Below are positions 28,403-37,713 of a stretch of 57,824 bases of DNA, one piece after another. Source of the DNA: Anabaena sp. 54. Lineage in GTDB: Bacteria; Cyanobacteriota; Cyanobacteriia; Cyanobacteriales; Nostocaceae. The notes under the pieces are model-generated. The model was not told the origin of the DNA, did not search any database, and worked only from the letters and a program-made list of their open reading frames with translations. Where the stretch lies: assembly GCA_900299285.1 (NCBI GenBank), contig OMJF01000283.1, positions 1 through 57,824 on the forward strand, in the 5' to 3' direction. The translations under genes and the position numbers were made by a program. Numbering within the stretch: position 1 is the stretch's first letter; each line of letters opens with the position of its first letter.

Positions 28403-30334
28403 ATGCAAATTCCTCGTTTACATCCAGATACTATTGAAGAAGTTAAACTCCGCGCTGATATTGTTGATGTCATATCAGAGTATGTAGTTTTGCGAAAACG
28501 GGGTAAAGATTTTGTGGGTTTGTGTCCTTTTCATAATGAGAAAACTCCCAGCTTTACGGTTAGTCCTGATAAGCAAATGTATTATTGTTTTGGCTGTCAA
28601 TCTGCGGGAAATGCAATTAAGTTTGTCATGGATTTGGGAAAACGTCAATTTGCGGAAGTGGTACTAGATTTAGCAAAACGTTATCAAGTCCCGGTTAAAA
28701 CGTTAGAACCTGAACAAAGACAAGAATTACAACGTCAAATATCTTTACGTGACCAATTATATACAGTTCTCGCTGCCGCTGCTCAATTTTATCAACACAC
28801 TTTAAGACAATCTCAAGGACAAAAAGCACGGGAATATTTAACAAAAATTCGTCAATTTCAAGAGGAAACTATTCAACAATTTGGTTTAGGTTATGCCCCT
28901 CCTGGTTGGGAAACTCTTTACCGTTATTTGGTAGAAAGTAAACATTATCCCGTGCAATTGGTAGAACAAGCAGGATTAATTAAGCCCCGAAAAGAAGGAG
29001 GAGGATATTATGATGTATTTCGTGATAGATTAATGATTCCTATTCGTGATATTCAAGGGAGAGTAATTGCTTTTGGAGGCAGAACTTTAACGGAAGAACA
29101 ACCGAAATATCTCAACTCTCCTGAAACAGAATTATTTAGTAAAGGTAAAACTTTATTTGCTTTAGATGAAGCCAAGAATGCTATTTCTCAAGTTGATCAA
29201 GCGGTAATTGTAGAGGGATATTTTGACGTGATTTCTCTCCATGCAGCCGGAATTAATAACGCTGTTGCTTCCTTGGGTACAGCATTAAGTATAGAACAAG
29301 TGCGGCTATTATTACGTTATACAGAATCTAAGCAATTAATTCTCAATTTTGATGCTGATAAAGCTGGAATAAATGCTACGGAAAAAGCAATTGGTGAGAT
29401 TGCTAATTTAGTTTATACAGGAGAAATACAATTAAAAATTCTCAATTTACCTCATAGCAAAGATGCTGATGAATATTTACATAATCATACATCATCCGAT
29501 TATCAACAATTATTAAAAAATGCACCCCTTTGGCTAGATTGGCAAATTCAAAATATTATTAAAAATCGGGATTTAAAGCAAGCTACTGACTTTCAACAAG
29601 TTACCCAACAAATTGTTAAACTTTTACAAAATATAAGTAACATTGATACACTAAATTATTATGTTTCTTACTGTGCAGAAATTCTTAGTTTAGGAGATAG
29701 TAGGCTTAAACCTTTAAGAATTGAAAATCTCCTAACTCAGATTAAACCTAATAGTCTAAAATCTCTAACTCCGCGTCCGCGTATAAATAAACCGCAACCT
29801 AAAACCCCAAAATTATCTGTAGTTAATACAGAACGCACCTTACTAGAACAAGCAGAGGCATTATTATTAATAATTTATCTTCATTCTGTCCAACAACGAC
29901 AAATAATTATTGAAGATTTAGAAACCCGCAATTTAGAATTTAGTCTTTCTCATCATCGTTTTTTATGGCAAAAAATGTTAGAATTTCCATTAGATGAAGT
30001 TGATTTAATTTCCAGTGTTCAAAATAGATATTTAGAATTAGCAGAAGAATTAGAAATAGTTTCTCATTTATTTCATCTCAATGAAAAAAATAAAACAGAA
30101 ATATTACGAACTCCCCACGTTATTCAAGCAGCATTAGCTTGTATGGAAAGAGTATTTCGAGAAAAACGCTATCGTTATTTTATGGAACAATGGGAAAAAA
30201 TAGATCCTCAAATTGAACCAGAAAAAGATAAATATTATGCTGAAGCGATATATATAGAAAAAATCCATTTACAAGACTTAGAAAAACAGCGACAATTTTC
30301 TATTAACGACTTACAGCAGTTTTCATGTATTTGA
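28403..30334 (+). CDS. dnaG: DNA primase DnaG
   Basis: Makes RNA primers at the replication fork and binds DnaB helicase. The 643 residues fit cyanobacterial DnaG. The CHC2 zinc ribbon has Cys41, His44, Cys62 and Cys65 in CPFHNEKTPSF and YCFGC. The TOPRIM catalytic core shows EGYFD (271-275) and FDADKAG (316-322), with RLMIPIRDIQGRVIAFGGR before it. The C-terminal third, with lower conservation, is the helicase-binding region. The start ATG is in a short gap with a GGTGTG-type repeat. It stands alone. Confidence 0.98.
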   Translation: MQIPRLHPDTIEEVKLRADIVDVISEYVVLRKRGKDFVGLCPFHNEKTPSFTVSPDKQMYYCFGCQSAGNAIKFVMDLGKRQFAEVVLDLAKRYQVPVKTLEPEQRQELQRQISLRDQLYTVLAAAAQFYQHTLRQSQGQKAREYLTKIRQFQEETIQQFGLGYAPPGWETLYRYLVESKHYPVQLVEQAGLIKPRKEGGGYYDVFRDRLMIPIRDIQGRVIAFGGRTLTEEQPKYLNSPETELFSKGKTLFALDEAKNAISQVDQAVIVEGYFDVISLHAAGINNAVASLGTALSIEQVRLLLRYTESKQLILNFDADKAGINATEKAIGEIANLVYTGEIQLKILNLPHSKDADEYLHNHTSSDYQQLLKNAPLWLDWQIQNIIKNRDLKQATDFQQVTQQIVKLLQNISNIDTLNYYVSYCAEILSLGDSRLKPLRIENLLTQIKPNSLKSLTPRPRINKPQPKTPKLSVVNTERTLLEQAEALLLIIYLHSVQQRQIIIEDLETRNLEFSLSHHRFLWQKMLEFPLDEVDLISSVQNRYLELAEELEIVSHLFHLNEKNKTEILRTPHVIQAALACMERVFREKRYRYFMEQWEKIDPQIEPEKDKYYAEAIYIEKIHLQDLEKQRQFSINDLQQFSCI

Positions 30335-30361
30335 GCCACAATTATTAGACCTAACCCCCAG

Positions 30362-30419
30362 CCCCTTCCCTACCAGGGAAGGGGAGTAAATCAAAGCCTC
30401 TCTCCTTGTAGGAGAGAGG
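30362..30419. repeat. Tandem pair of perfect hairpins downstream of dnaG
   Basis: CCCCTTCCC (30362-30370) pairs exactly with GGGAAGGGG (30376-30384), and CCTCTCTCC (30397-30405) pairs exactly with GGAGAGAGG (30411-30419), each with a 5-6 base loop. Such double hairpins are a known dispersed repeat in cyanobacteria. Their position 27 bases after the dnaG stop could give transcript protection or termination. Confidence 0.75.
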
Positions 30420-30541
30420 TTTACCAGAGAGGTCGGTTTGTGGTTTATTTACCTGAAAATAGCTGTAATTTAGGAAATTCTGTAGCTTGGGTTTAGTTCC
30501 TTGACCCAACCTACATGACTATAACTTATAAGTTAAACTTA

Positions 30542-30701
30542 GAGGTTGTCTTAAAAGTTTATGGCGATTAGAAATCGCTACTACACAAGCAAAGTCCACC
30601 TGCGTGGACTAACCAAAAATTAAGAATTTGAAACCTGTGTAGGCAGGTTTTGTCAGTGTAGATGTGATTTATAATCGCCCTTAGACTTTTAAAACATCCT
30701 C
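30542..30701. mobile_element. MITE-like family A element, 160 bp, complete
   Basis: Terminal inverted repeats: the left end GAGGTTGTCTTAAAAGTTTA and the complement of the right end GAGGATGTTTTAAAAGTCTA match at about 16 of 20 positions, followed on both sides by a GGCGATTA-like core. The direct repeat TTA flanks it (30539-30541 and 30702-30704). Internal stems include GTCCACCTGCGTGGAC. No coding capacity. The length is identical to the 34679 copy. Confidence 0.85.
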
Positions 30702-30961
30702 TTATTAAGTTTATGTTTTTATTTTTTGATAAGGTTTCCTAAAAAATTTTTATTTTAAAATTTTGAACAGGTTTAACTCAATATTCAAAAGAAAAAAATC
30801 ATCAACAACAAAATCCCCGACTTCTCTCAGAAATCAGGGATCTAATTCTACAGCAGTTCCCGATATTATAAAGTACAGATATTAATCATAAAACTCTTGT
30901 GGTGCGGGCATCTTGCCCGCACTTGTACCTCACTCAAAGCTACTTGCTGTAATTTATTAAA

Positions 30962-33685
30962 TTATTGATTTACCTTCCTTCTGGGAAACCAATCATCTAA
31001 AATGGCGTAGAATACAGGCACAACAAATAAACTCAGAATGGTAGAACTGACCAGACCACCAGCAATAGAAACAGCCATAGGAGACCGCAATTCTGAACCT
31101 GCACCCAACCCCAAAGCAATGGGAACCATCCCCAAAATAGTCGCTGCTGTAGTCATCATAATGGGGCGTAAACGTACAGGACCTGCTTTGAGAATTGCTT
31201 CATTTCTTTCTATGCCAGAATCTCGTAATTGGTTAATGTAATCTACAATTAAAATCGCATTTTTGTTAGTAATTCCTAACAAAAATACAAAACCAATCAG
31301 AGATATCATGCCAAAATCACTTTTGGTAAAAAGTAGCGCCAACAATGCTCCCACAATTGCTAAAGGTAAAGAAAGACCGATAACTATGGGGTCTACCCAA
31401 CTTTTAAACAGCCAAATCAGCACCACAATAATACAAAGTGCCGATAATCCTAAAGTTGTGCCAAAACTGCCAAAAACCTGATTTTGACGGGCAGAATCCC
31501 CGCCTAAATTTAAAGAAACACCCACAGGTATGACAGCCTGAGCTTCAGCTACCACAATATCCGTCCCATTACCTAAAGTCAGATTTTGTCCCAGGTTAGC
31601 ACTAATATAAACCACTCGCTGATGATTCAACCTTTCAATTTGCAAAATTGTATCTTGTTGATGAGAATCACCTGTGATAGTAACATCAGCAAAACCAGAT
31701 ATTTTCTCAATTCGTGCCTTCACCGCTTTAGCTGCTGTAGTCAAAGCCTTGAGGTCTTGACCCTGTAAAGCTACTTGTAGAGGTTTTTGTCCACCGGTGT
31801 CTACAAATTGAATATCTTCTACACTTGTGGTTACACCCGTCAATTTTGGCAAAGTAGTGCGGAGTTGGTCTTGGACTTGAGCCGTTTTCACTTCTCGTTC
31901 TGCTTTGAGCTTAACGTACAAAGTTCCTTTATTAGGTTCACCTTCACGAGAACCCACAATGGTAAAAACCGTGGCCACTGCGGGGGAATTTCTCACCACT
32001 TTTTCCAGTTTCTTAGCAACATCCAAGGAATCGTTTAAAAGATTAGAAATGGAAATAGGAGATGAGTCAGCAGATAAATCCGCAGCAACAAACAAAGACG
32101 AACTTCCTAATTTATCTTTTTGTCCCTTTTGTATTTCCAGTCCTCCTGGTTGTCCTCCTCCTCCTGGCATCTCTTGTCCAAGAGCCGCAGGAAGACTAGG
32201 TAAAGGGGCAGTATAGACAATATTAAATTCTCCCCGGTCAAGTTTGGGAATAAAGCCTTTGGGAATGAGGGGAATTAGGGCAATACCAGCAATTAAACTA
32301 ACTACAGCTAACCCCACAACTATCAAACGGTGCTGTAGTGACCAAGCTAATAAATTGCAGTAAGCTTGCTCAAATTCCAGCCAAATCTTACCCTGCTGCT
32401 GGGGAGAACTAGATGATTTAGGTTTGAGCCAGTAAATAGCTAAGACTGGTGATAAGGTTCGGGCTACTAATAAAGATGTCAGCATAGCCGCAGAAACAGT
32501 AATCCCAAAGGGTTTAAAAAACTGACCAATGACTCCACCCATCAAACCGATAGGTAAAAATACCGCTACCGCTGTTAAAGTGGCTGCGGTGACAGTTAAA
32601 CCGATTTCATTAGTAGCTATTAGCGCGGCTTCCCGTGGGGTTTTTCCGTTTTCAATATGCCGCATGATGTTTTCCACATCAACTATGGCATCATCAACAA
32701 TTGAGCCAATTACTAAAGCTAATGCTAACAGGGTAATGGTTTCTAAGTTACAGCCATATATCGCCATGACGATAAATGTCCCTAACAAAGATATGGGAAT
32801 AGCTAAAGCAGAAATCAGGGTAGCCTGCCAATTCCATAAAAAAGGAAAAATTACAACCACTGAGAGAATGATAGCTTCTATCAGGGCATCTATGGTTGAA
32901 TGGGTCGCATTACGGATATATGACCCTTGGGTAGCAGCTAAGGTCAGGGTGACATCTTTTAAACTAGACCTTAGTTTTTGTACTTCCTTTTCTACCTGGC
33001 TGACTACTTCTAGGGTATTAGCATCTCCTTTTTTAATCACCTGGAAGGCTAAAGCGTCTTGACCATTAAACCTGACTAATGTTCCACCAGTGGTCTCTTG
33101 GGGTTTTAATATTCCACCCCCTAATAGTGACACTTTTAGCACTCCTGGTAATTTAGCTATGCTGGGAACGATTTTATCTTTTGTCAGTTGTCGTAAATTA
33201 TCAATATCCCGGACAGAACTTTGAACTGCATAGCTAACGGCCGCTGACTCGTTCAGATTCAAAGGAATGATTTTTTTATTTGTATCTTTGGGTAGATTTA
33301 ACTGATTAACTATTTGCGAAATTTTACTGGTAGCTGTTTCTAAGTTTGTACCGACAATAAAGGAGGAAACTACAGCAGTTTGACCCGGATAGGTTGACGA
33401 ACGAATATCCTCAAGTCCTACCAAGGATTTTAGGCTTCCCTCTATAGGTTTGGTTAGTTTTTCTTCGGTGTCTAGGGTGTTAGTTAGGGGTGCTTGGGCT
33501 GTCACTACCACCACCGGAAAGGTGATATCTGGAAATAAAGCATATTTGAGAGAACTGAATGCCAGAACCCCAGCTACAGTTATACTTATCCAAAAACACA
33601 CCGTTAACCAAGAAAACTTAATTGCTAATTTGGAAATATTAAAGCTTTCGCGGGCAGATGTTTGGGTTGTTTTGGTCTGTGCCAT
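30962..33685 (-). CDS. RND-family efflux transporter permease
   Basis: A proton-driven inner-membrane pump of the AcrB/HAE1 type. At 907 residues it is shorter than AcrB (about 1050), which implies reduced porter loops. Seen features: an N-terminal TM helix (about 22-45), FPDITFPVVVVTAQAP, the TM4 relay GSIVDDAIVDVEN with two Asp, GVIGQFFKPFGITVSAAM, and the C-terminal GFVFLLGITNKNAILIVDYI and RPIMMTTAATILGMVP. A Gly/Pro-rich insert (GQEMPGGGGQPGG) lies near residue 500. No membrane-fusion protein or outer-membrane channel gene is adjacent. The substrate is unknown. Confidence 0.92.
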   Translation of the reverse strand: MAQTKTTQTSARESFNISKLAIKFSWLTVCFWISITVAGVLAFSSLKYALFPDITFPVVVVTAQAPLTNTLDTEEKLTKPIEGSLKSLVGLEDIRSSTYPGQTAVVSSFIVGTNLETATSKISQIVNQLNLPKDTNKKIIPLNLNESAAVSYAVQSSVRDIDNLRQLTKDKIVPSIAKLPGVLKVSLLGGGILKPQETTGGTLVRFNGQDALAFQVIKKGDANTLEVVSQVEKEVQKLRSSLKDVTLTLAATQGSYIRNATHSTIDALIEAIILSVVVIFPFLWNWQATLISALAIPISLLGTFIVMAIYGCNLETITLLALALVIGSIVDDAIVDVENIMRHIENGKTPREAALIATNEIGLTVTAATLTAVAVFLPIGLMGGVIGQFFKPFGITVSAAMLTSLLVARTLSPVLAIYWLKPKSSSSPQQQGKIWLEFEQAYCNLLAWSLQHRLIVVGLAVVSLIAGIALIPLIPKGFIPKLDRGEFNIVYTAPLPSLPAALGQEMPGGGGQPGGLEIQKGQKDKLGSSSLFVAADLSADSSPISISNLLNDSLDVAKKLEKVVRNSPAVATVFTIVGSREGEPNKGTLYVKLKAEREVKTAQVQDQLRTTLPKLTGVTTSVEDIQFVDTGGQKPLQVALQGQDLKALTTAAKAVKARIEKISGFADVTITGDSHQQDTILQIERLNHQRVVYISANLGQNLTLGNGTDIVVAEAQAVIPVGVSLNLGGDSARQNQVFGSFGTTLGLSALCIIVVLIWLFKSWVDPIVIGLSLPLAIVGALLALLFTKSDFGMISLIGFVFLLGITNKNAILIVDYINQLRDSGIERNEAILKAGPVRLRPIMMTTAATILGMVPIALGLGAGSELRSPMAVSIAGGLVSSTILSLFVVPVFYAILDDWFPRRKVNQ

Positions 33686-33711
33686 CTGATAAAATTATTA
33701 TCTTAGTCATT

Positions 33712-33800
33712 GGTAATTGGTGATTGGTGATTGGTGATTGGAGATTGGAAAGAATTTTTTATCCATTACCCATTACCCATTACCCATTAACCATTAGCTA
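33712..33800. repeat. Short heptamer repeats before the HpnG-like gene
   Basis: A run of GGTGATT units near 33719-33745 faces TTACCCA units near 33768-33790, so the two arrays are nearly complementary and can pair. An open reading frame crosses the block in frame with the following gene, which explains a spurious 28-residue N-terminal extension. The GGGTGAT units after apcE are related. Confidence 0.7.
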
Positions 33801-33807
33801 TTACGAA

Positions 33808-34512
33808 ATGTCAACTCTGATTTTAGTCCCCCAAGGAGCAGAATATCAAGCCGTCTGTCGCGGATTAAGTCGCGTCCCCTTGGGTAGGCACGGGGGCACT
33901 ACCCCTACACCAGCCCAGGTATTAACCATACCCATGGGAATCGTACCAGTGCAGCAATATTTACAAAAATTAACCCAAAAAATAACCCACGTCCGTGAAA
34001 ATTCTATCTTGATGATGGGTTTATGTGGTAGCCTAAGCGGAAAATATCAGGTTGGAGATATTGTTTTATATCAAAATTGCCTTTATCAAGAAAATCTACA
34101 GGAATGTAATAATTATTTCACCACAGAGATATATACCCGACTGGGTGATCATGTATCTTTAGTCAGGGGGTTGACAAGCGATCGCATTGTATGTACAGCC
34201 GCAGAAAAACACCATTTACATCAACAATACGGTGCTGATGTTGTGGATATGGAAGCATATCCCTTCCTAGAATTTTTCCGTCAATTCCCAGACAAACAAG
34301 TGGCCATATTGCGAGTAGTCAGTGATGATTCTAAGCATAATATCCCCAATATTACATCAGCCATGAGTGAAAACGGTTCTTTACGACCTTTCCCCCTAGC
34401 TTGGGAATTTATCCGTCAACCACAGTCAGCTAGGCGATTAATTACTGGTTCATTGACAGGACTCAAGGTTTTAACAGCAGTCACTCAATTATTATTTACC
34501 CAAGATCCCTGA
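33808..34512 (+). CDS. hpnG: Nucleosidase-type phosphorylase, HpnG-like
   Basis: A 234-residue protein of the purine/uridine phosphorylase fold. Visible pieces are the N-terminal LILVPQGAEYQAVCRGL, LMMGLCGSLSGKYQVGDIVLYQ (substrate-pocket glycine stretch), VVDMEAYPFLEFF (VDMEA is the nucleoside-ribose motif) and LRVVSDDSKHNIP. In hopanoid synthesis HpnG removes adenine from adenosylhopane. Hopanoid genes occur 4-6 kb away, which makes this assignment reasonable but not certain. Two repeats invade the coding region: GTAGGCACGGGGGCACTACC, continuing CCTAC, near residue 27, and the stop codon itself sits in a GATCCCTGACTT hairpin. The start is ATG 33808, because the upstream frame runs through repeats. 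Confidence 0.75.
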   Translation: MSTLILVPQGAEYQAVCRGLSRVPLGRHGGTTPTPAQVLTIPMGIVPVQQYLQKLTQKITHVRENSILMMGLCGSLSGKYQVGDIVLYQNCLYQENLQECNNYFTTEIYTRLGDHVSLVRGLTSDRIVCTAAEKHHLHQQYGADVVDMEAYPFLEFFRQFPDKQVAILRVVSDDSKHNIPNITSAMSENGSLRPFPLAWEFIRQPQSARRLITGSLTGLKVLTAVTQLLFTQDP

Positions 34513-34535
34513 CTTCTCAAAAAAGTCCGAGATCT
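34503..34535. repeat. GATCCC(C/T)GACTT hairpin repeat overlapping the HpnG-like stop codon
   Basis: AGATCCCTGACTT and AAGTCCGAGATCT face each other around a CTCAAAA-type loop. The last codons and stop of the upstream gene (GAT CCC TGA) are supplied by the repeat. Similar hairpins lie at 30813-30843, 43124-43154 and 57435-57465, with half copies at 14502, 16300, 42590 and 57630. Confidence 0.7.
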
Positions 34536-34583
34536 GAATAAGCTGTTATGCACCTAAATTGTATAATCCCAAAATGGTTAAAT

Positions 34584-34609
34584 CTTGTGGGGTGGGCATC
34601 TTGCCCGCC
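34584..34609. repeat. CTTGTGG...GGGCATCTTGCCCGC dispersed repeat
   Basis: A 25-base string of the form CTTGTGGGGTGGGCATCTTG followed by CCCGC. Near-identical copies are at 30896-30920 and, inverted, at 38714-38738. The GCGGGCA and TGCCCGC halves are complementary. Function unknown. Confidence 0.7.
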
Positions 34610-34678
34610 AGACTTATACAAATTAAATACACAACAGCTTATCTCAACGGAATTAAATTAAACAATTTATGCGGGTGA

Positions 34679-34838
34679 GAGGTTGTCTTAAAAGTTGATG
34701 GCGATTATAAATCGCTACTACACAAGTAAAGTCCACCTGCGTGGGCTAACGAAAAATTAAGGATTTGAAACCTGCGTAAGCAGGTTTTGTCTGTGTAGAT
34801 GTGATTTCTAATCGCCCTTAGACTTTTAAAACATCCTC
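34679..34838. mobile_element. MITE-like family A element, 160 bp, complete
   Basis: Left end GAGGTTGTCTTAAAAGTTGA and right end TTTTAAAACATCCTC are imperfect terminal inverted repeats; TGA flanks both sides (34676-34678 and 34839-34841). It shares the whole interior with the 30542 copy, at most positions. With TTA at the other copy, the target duplication is T-N-A, as known for some IS5-family groups (from memory, IS1031-like). It sits 13 bases from the stop codon of the FG-GAP gene. Confidence 0.85.
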
Positions 34839-34851
34839 TGAGAAATTTGCT

Positions 34852-37713
34852 CTAAACTACGGATGTCAAATTCACCTTAACAATTACATCATTAAAGTCT
34901 TTGTCACCGCCACCACGCATATCTTCAAAACCAAAAGTATTATCACCTAACATCCGCACGTGATCAAAACCATCTGAGTTAGCGCCCAAGAAAGTGAAGT
35001 AAATATCTGGATCATTATTAGAATTACTATCAAGTAAGGCATCAGGTGTACCATTAACAATTAAAAATGGCACCAGGATAGAACCACCTCGAAGAGTGGC
35101 GCTAGAAGTCGCTGTACCACCATTGTTCACGGATAAGTTAATATCGGAAATCCGTTTGTTAATGGCTGCTTGAATATAACCAGCTTCTCCTGGTAGGATA
35201 TCAGCCTGACCATCACCATTAGTATCAATACCGCCGTTCTCACCCGTGACTTGATAGAAACCAACAAAGTTGTTGAAACCTGCTTCTCGGTAAACTGTAA
35301 AGTCAGCTTTTACATCACCTGTGATATTCCGCAGATCTAATGATTCTCCTTGAGATTGGCTTTGCAGATTTGTACCTAGAGCGATCGCTTGATTAGTTAC
35401 TCGAATGTTCACCCGCAAATCCTCAAACCCATTGGGATCACCAGAACCATCTTCCCACTCCAGGGAAAAACTATTAGATCCTAAGTCTGTAATTTTGAGG
35501 TTGGCAGGGTTAGGAAAGAGAACATTGTCAATGGGAGTATTTTTACTTAGTACAGAGTCCGTCGAACCATCTTTGACAAAATAGAATCTCAAGTTTTTAT
35601 TAGCATTAAATGCTAATAGTCTTTTAATGGCTTCAGCATCAAACCCAGCCGGAGAATTAGCAAGGAGAGAGAAAATTACCTGACCACGTTGTAACGCCTT
35701 ATCAGTATAACCTGCTTTACCTTGTGCAATACCATCTATTTTACCATTAGCATCATCAACGGTAAATACTCCTATTTCATTGACACTATCAGAATTACTT
35801 CCTGTCAATGTGACTTCTAGTGTCGCTTTACCATTATTATTACCTTTGATGTTAAAGACATCATCACTAATTAGAGTCAGAAAACTGTTTGAATCTGTTT
35901 CATTAATATCATTAATAATGACAGTCAAAGCTTTTTCATAAGTCAGTCCTGCTGCGTCTTGTGTCTGGACGCGAATTTTATAATTGGACTTAGTTTCAAA
36001 GTCTGGAGATAAATTAATTTTGAGTTGATCTCCGTCAATAGTAAAAGCAGAATTATCATCATCACCTTCACCAGTAACCAGACTATATGTAAAACTATCC
36101 TCCGTATCTAAATCAGTGGTTGTCAATAAACCAACAACAGAGTTAATTGCAACATTCTCATCAATAGAGTTATTACTGATTTGTAAACCTGTAGGTGGTT
36201 TGTTAGCAGGAGTTCCAAACACGACATAAGCTGCTCCAGTACCAGAATTAGCAAAGGCAGCGCTAATAATCAAATCCTTAACACCGTCACCGTTGACATC
36301 TCCCGCACTACTAACTGAGTAACCTAAATTACCATTTTCAGCAATACCATTAATGATAAAGCCATTTGTACCGTTGAGATTAGAGAGTTCAAAAGTAGAA
36401 TTAAAGCCGTCCCTGCTACCATAGATGACATAGCCTTGACCAGAACTATTATTAGCATTATTCGCGCCAATAATGATGTCATCAATGCCATCATCATTAA
36501 TATCCCCTAAATCACTGACAGACCAGCCAGCATTGTCAAAAGACGCAACACCGTTAATAGTAAACCCATTACTGCCATTAAGATCAGAAAGCTTAAAATT
36601 GTTACCCATGTTGTCTTGTTTACAAAAGACAACATAAGCTCTGCCGGCAAATTCTTTGTTGTTGGGACTTCCATCTCTTGCACCGATAATTAGGTCTGCA
36701 ATCCCATCTCCGTTAATATCTCCGGCTTTACTGACAGAAAACCCAGATTGATCCTGATCCTGTCCATTGATGGTAAAACCATTAAAATCATTATTACTAT
36801 CAAGGTTGGAGATATTAATAATATTGGAAGTAACTGGGTTTTCGGAGTTAATTCTCCGTCCATAAATGACATAACTGCTGCCAGAATTATTACCATTGGG
36901 ATCTGCATAAGGCGCACCAATAATTATATCAGTAATGCCATCCTTATTGATGTCTCCAGCATCACTGACGGAATAGCCCAGATTATTGGGGTCATCACTA
37001 ATGATTTTCAAGCCGTCATTTAGCCCAATATTAGACAGGTCTATGGTTGAACTGAAACCACCTTCCTTCCCAAAAATAACATAGCTTTCGCCGTCAATGC
37101 CGTTTCCATTATTACCAGGATTGGTTGCACCAATTAATAAGTCTTTGATACCATCACCATTAAAATCGCCAGCACTACTAACAGCCCAACCTGCATTATG
37201 AGCCAAATTACTGCCCTTGATAATTAGTCCTTTGCTACCAAGGTCAGAAAGTTCAATGGGATTACTAAAATAATTAGACTGTTTGCTACCAAAGATAATA
37301 TAAGCAGCGCCCGAATTATCCCCATTGATACCAGAAAAAGGTGCGCCAATGGCTAGGTCATCAACACCATCACCGTTAATATCCCCAATGTTACTAACGG
37401 AATGGCCTGATTGATCACCTGCTTGAGACCCTTTAATCACAAAGCCTTTAGTACCATTGAGAGTAGAAGGATTGAAGGGGTAATTAAAGCCTTGGGTGTC
37501 TTTGCTGCCAAAAAGTACATAAGTTACCCCTGCATTACTTTTACCATCAGGATCACTCAAAGGTGAGCCAATAACAAGATCGCTAATACCATCACCGTTA
37601 ATATCGCCAGCATTCTTGACTGAGTAACCTAAGTTATCGTCACTTGTACCTTCAATAATAAAACCTTTGTTACTGTTGTTGAGTGTAGAGAGGTCAAAAA
37701 ATTGTGCGCTCAT
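34852..37713 (-). CDS. Seven-repeat FG-GAP (integrin-alpha-like) protein with cadherin and DUF4114 domains
   Basis: A 953-residue protein from the ATG at 37713 (a TTG nine codons upstream is less likely). Residues 1-500 contain seven repeats of about 65 residues, each with GYSVSxAGDINGDGxxDLxIGA and a YVxFG end. The DxNxDG loops bind calcium, and seven repeats should close one beta-propeller. A cadherin-like domain follows (ENVAINSVVGLLTTTDLDTED, then DLINDINE-type end). The C-terminal 300 residues end in FGFEDMRGGGDKDFNDVIVK, the DUF4114 signature. No classical signal peptide is present; such cyanobacterial proteins are probably exported through a type I system (inference). The role is probably surface adhesion. 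Confidence 0.88.
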   Translation of the reverse strand: MSAQFFDLSTLNNSNKGFIIEGTSDDNLGYSVKNAGDINGDGISDLVIGSPLSDPDGKSNAGVTYVLFGSKDTQGFNYPFNPSTLNGTKGFVIKGSQAGDQSGHSVSNIGDINGDGVDDLAIGAPFSGINGDNSGAAYIIFGSKQSNYFSNPIELSDLGSKGLIIKGSNLAHNAGWAVSSAGDFNGDGIKDLLIGATNPGNNGNGIDGESYVIFGKEGGFSSTIDLSNIGLNDGLKIISDDPNNLGYSVSDAGDINKDGITDIIIGAPYADPNGNNSGSSYVIYGRRINSENPVTSNIINISNLDSNNDFNGFTINGQDQDQSGFSVSKAGDINGDGIADLIIGARDGSPNNKEFAGRAYVVFCKQDNMGNNFKLSDLNGSNGFTINGVASFDNAGWSVSDLGDINDDGIDDIIIGANNANNSSGQGYVIYGSRDGFNSTFELSNLNGTNGFIINGIAENGNLGYSVSSAGDVNGDGVKDLIISAAFANSGTGAAYVVFGTPANKPPTGLQISNNSIDENVAINSVVGLLTTTDLDTEDSFTYSLVTGEGDDDNSAFTIDGDQLKINLSPDFETKSNYKIRVQTQDAAGLTYEKALTVIINDINETDSNSFLTLISDDVFNIKGNNNGKATLEVTLTGSNSDSVNEIGVFTVDDANGKIDGIAQGKAGYTDKALQRGQVIFSLLANSPAGFDAEAIKRLLAFNANKNLRFYFVKDGSTDSVLSKNTPIDNVLFPNPANLKITDLGSNSFSLEWEDGSGDPNGFEDLRVNIRVTNQAIALGTNLQSQSQGESLDLRNITGDVKADFTVYREAGFNNFVGFYQVTGENGGIDTNGDGQADILPGEAGYIQAAINKRISDINLSVNNGGTATSSATLRGGSILVPFLIVNGTPDALLDSNSNNDPDIYFTFLGANSDGFDHVRMLGDNTFGFEDMRGGGDKDFNDVIVKVNLTSVV

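Larger units (their letters stand above)
30335..30961. other. 627-bp repeat-filled intergenic region
   Basis: No gene. In order it holds a double hairpin (30362-30419), a complete family A element (30542-30701), a GATCCCCGACTTCT hairpin (30813-30843) and a CTTGTGG...GGGCATCTTGCCCGC repeat (30896-30920). It lies between convergent genes dnaG and the RND pump, a place where repeats are tolerated. Confidence 0.8.

Noticed and set aside
32529..33062. 177-codon frame antisense to the RND pump gene
   Set aside because: It is a shadow of the conserved pump on the other strand; composition is low-complexity (Thr/Ser/Ile/Val).
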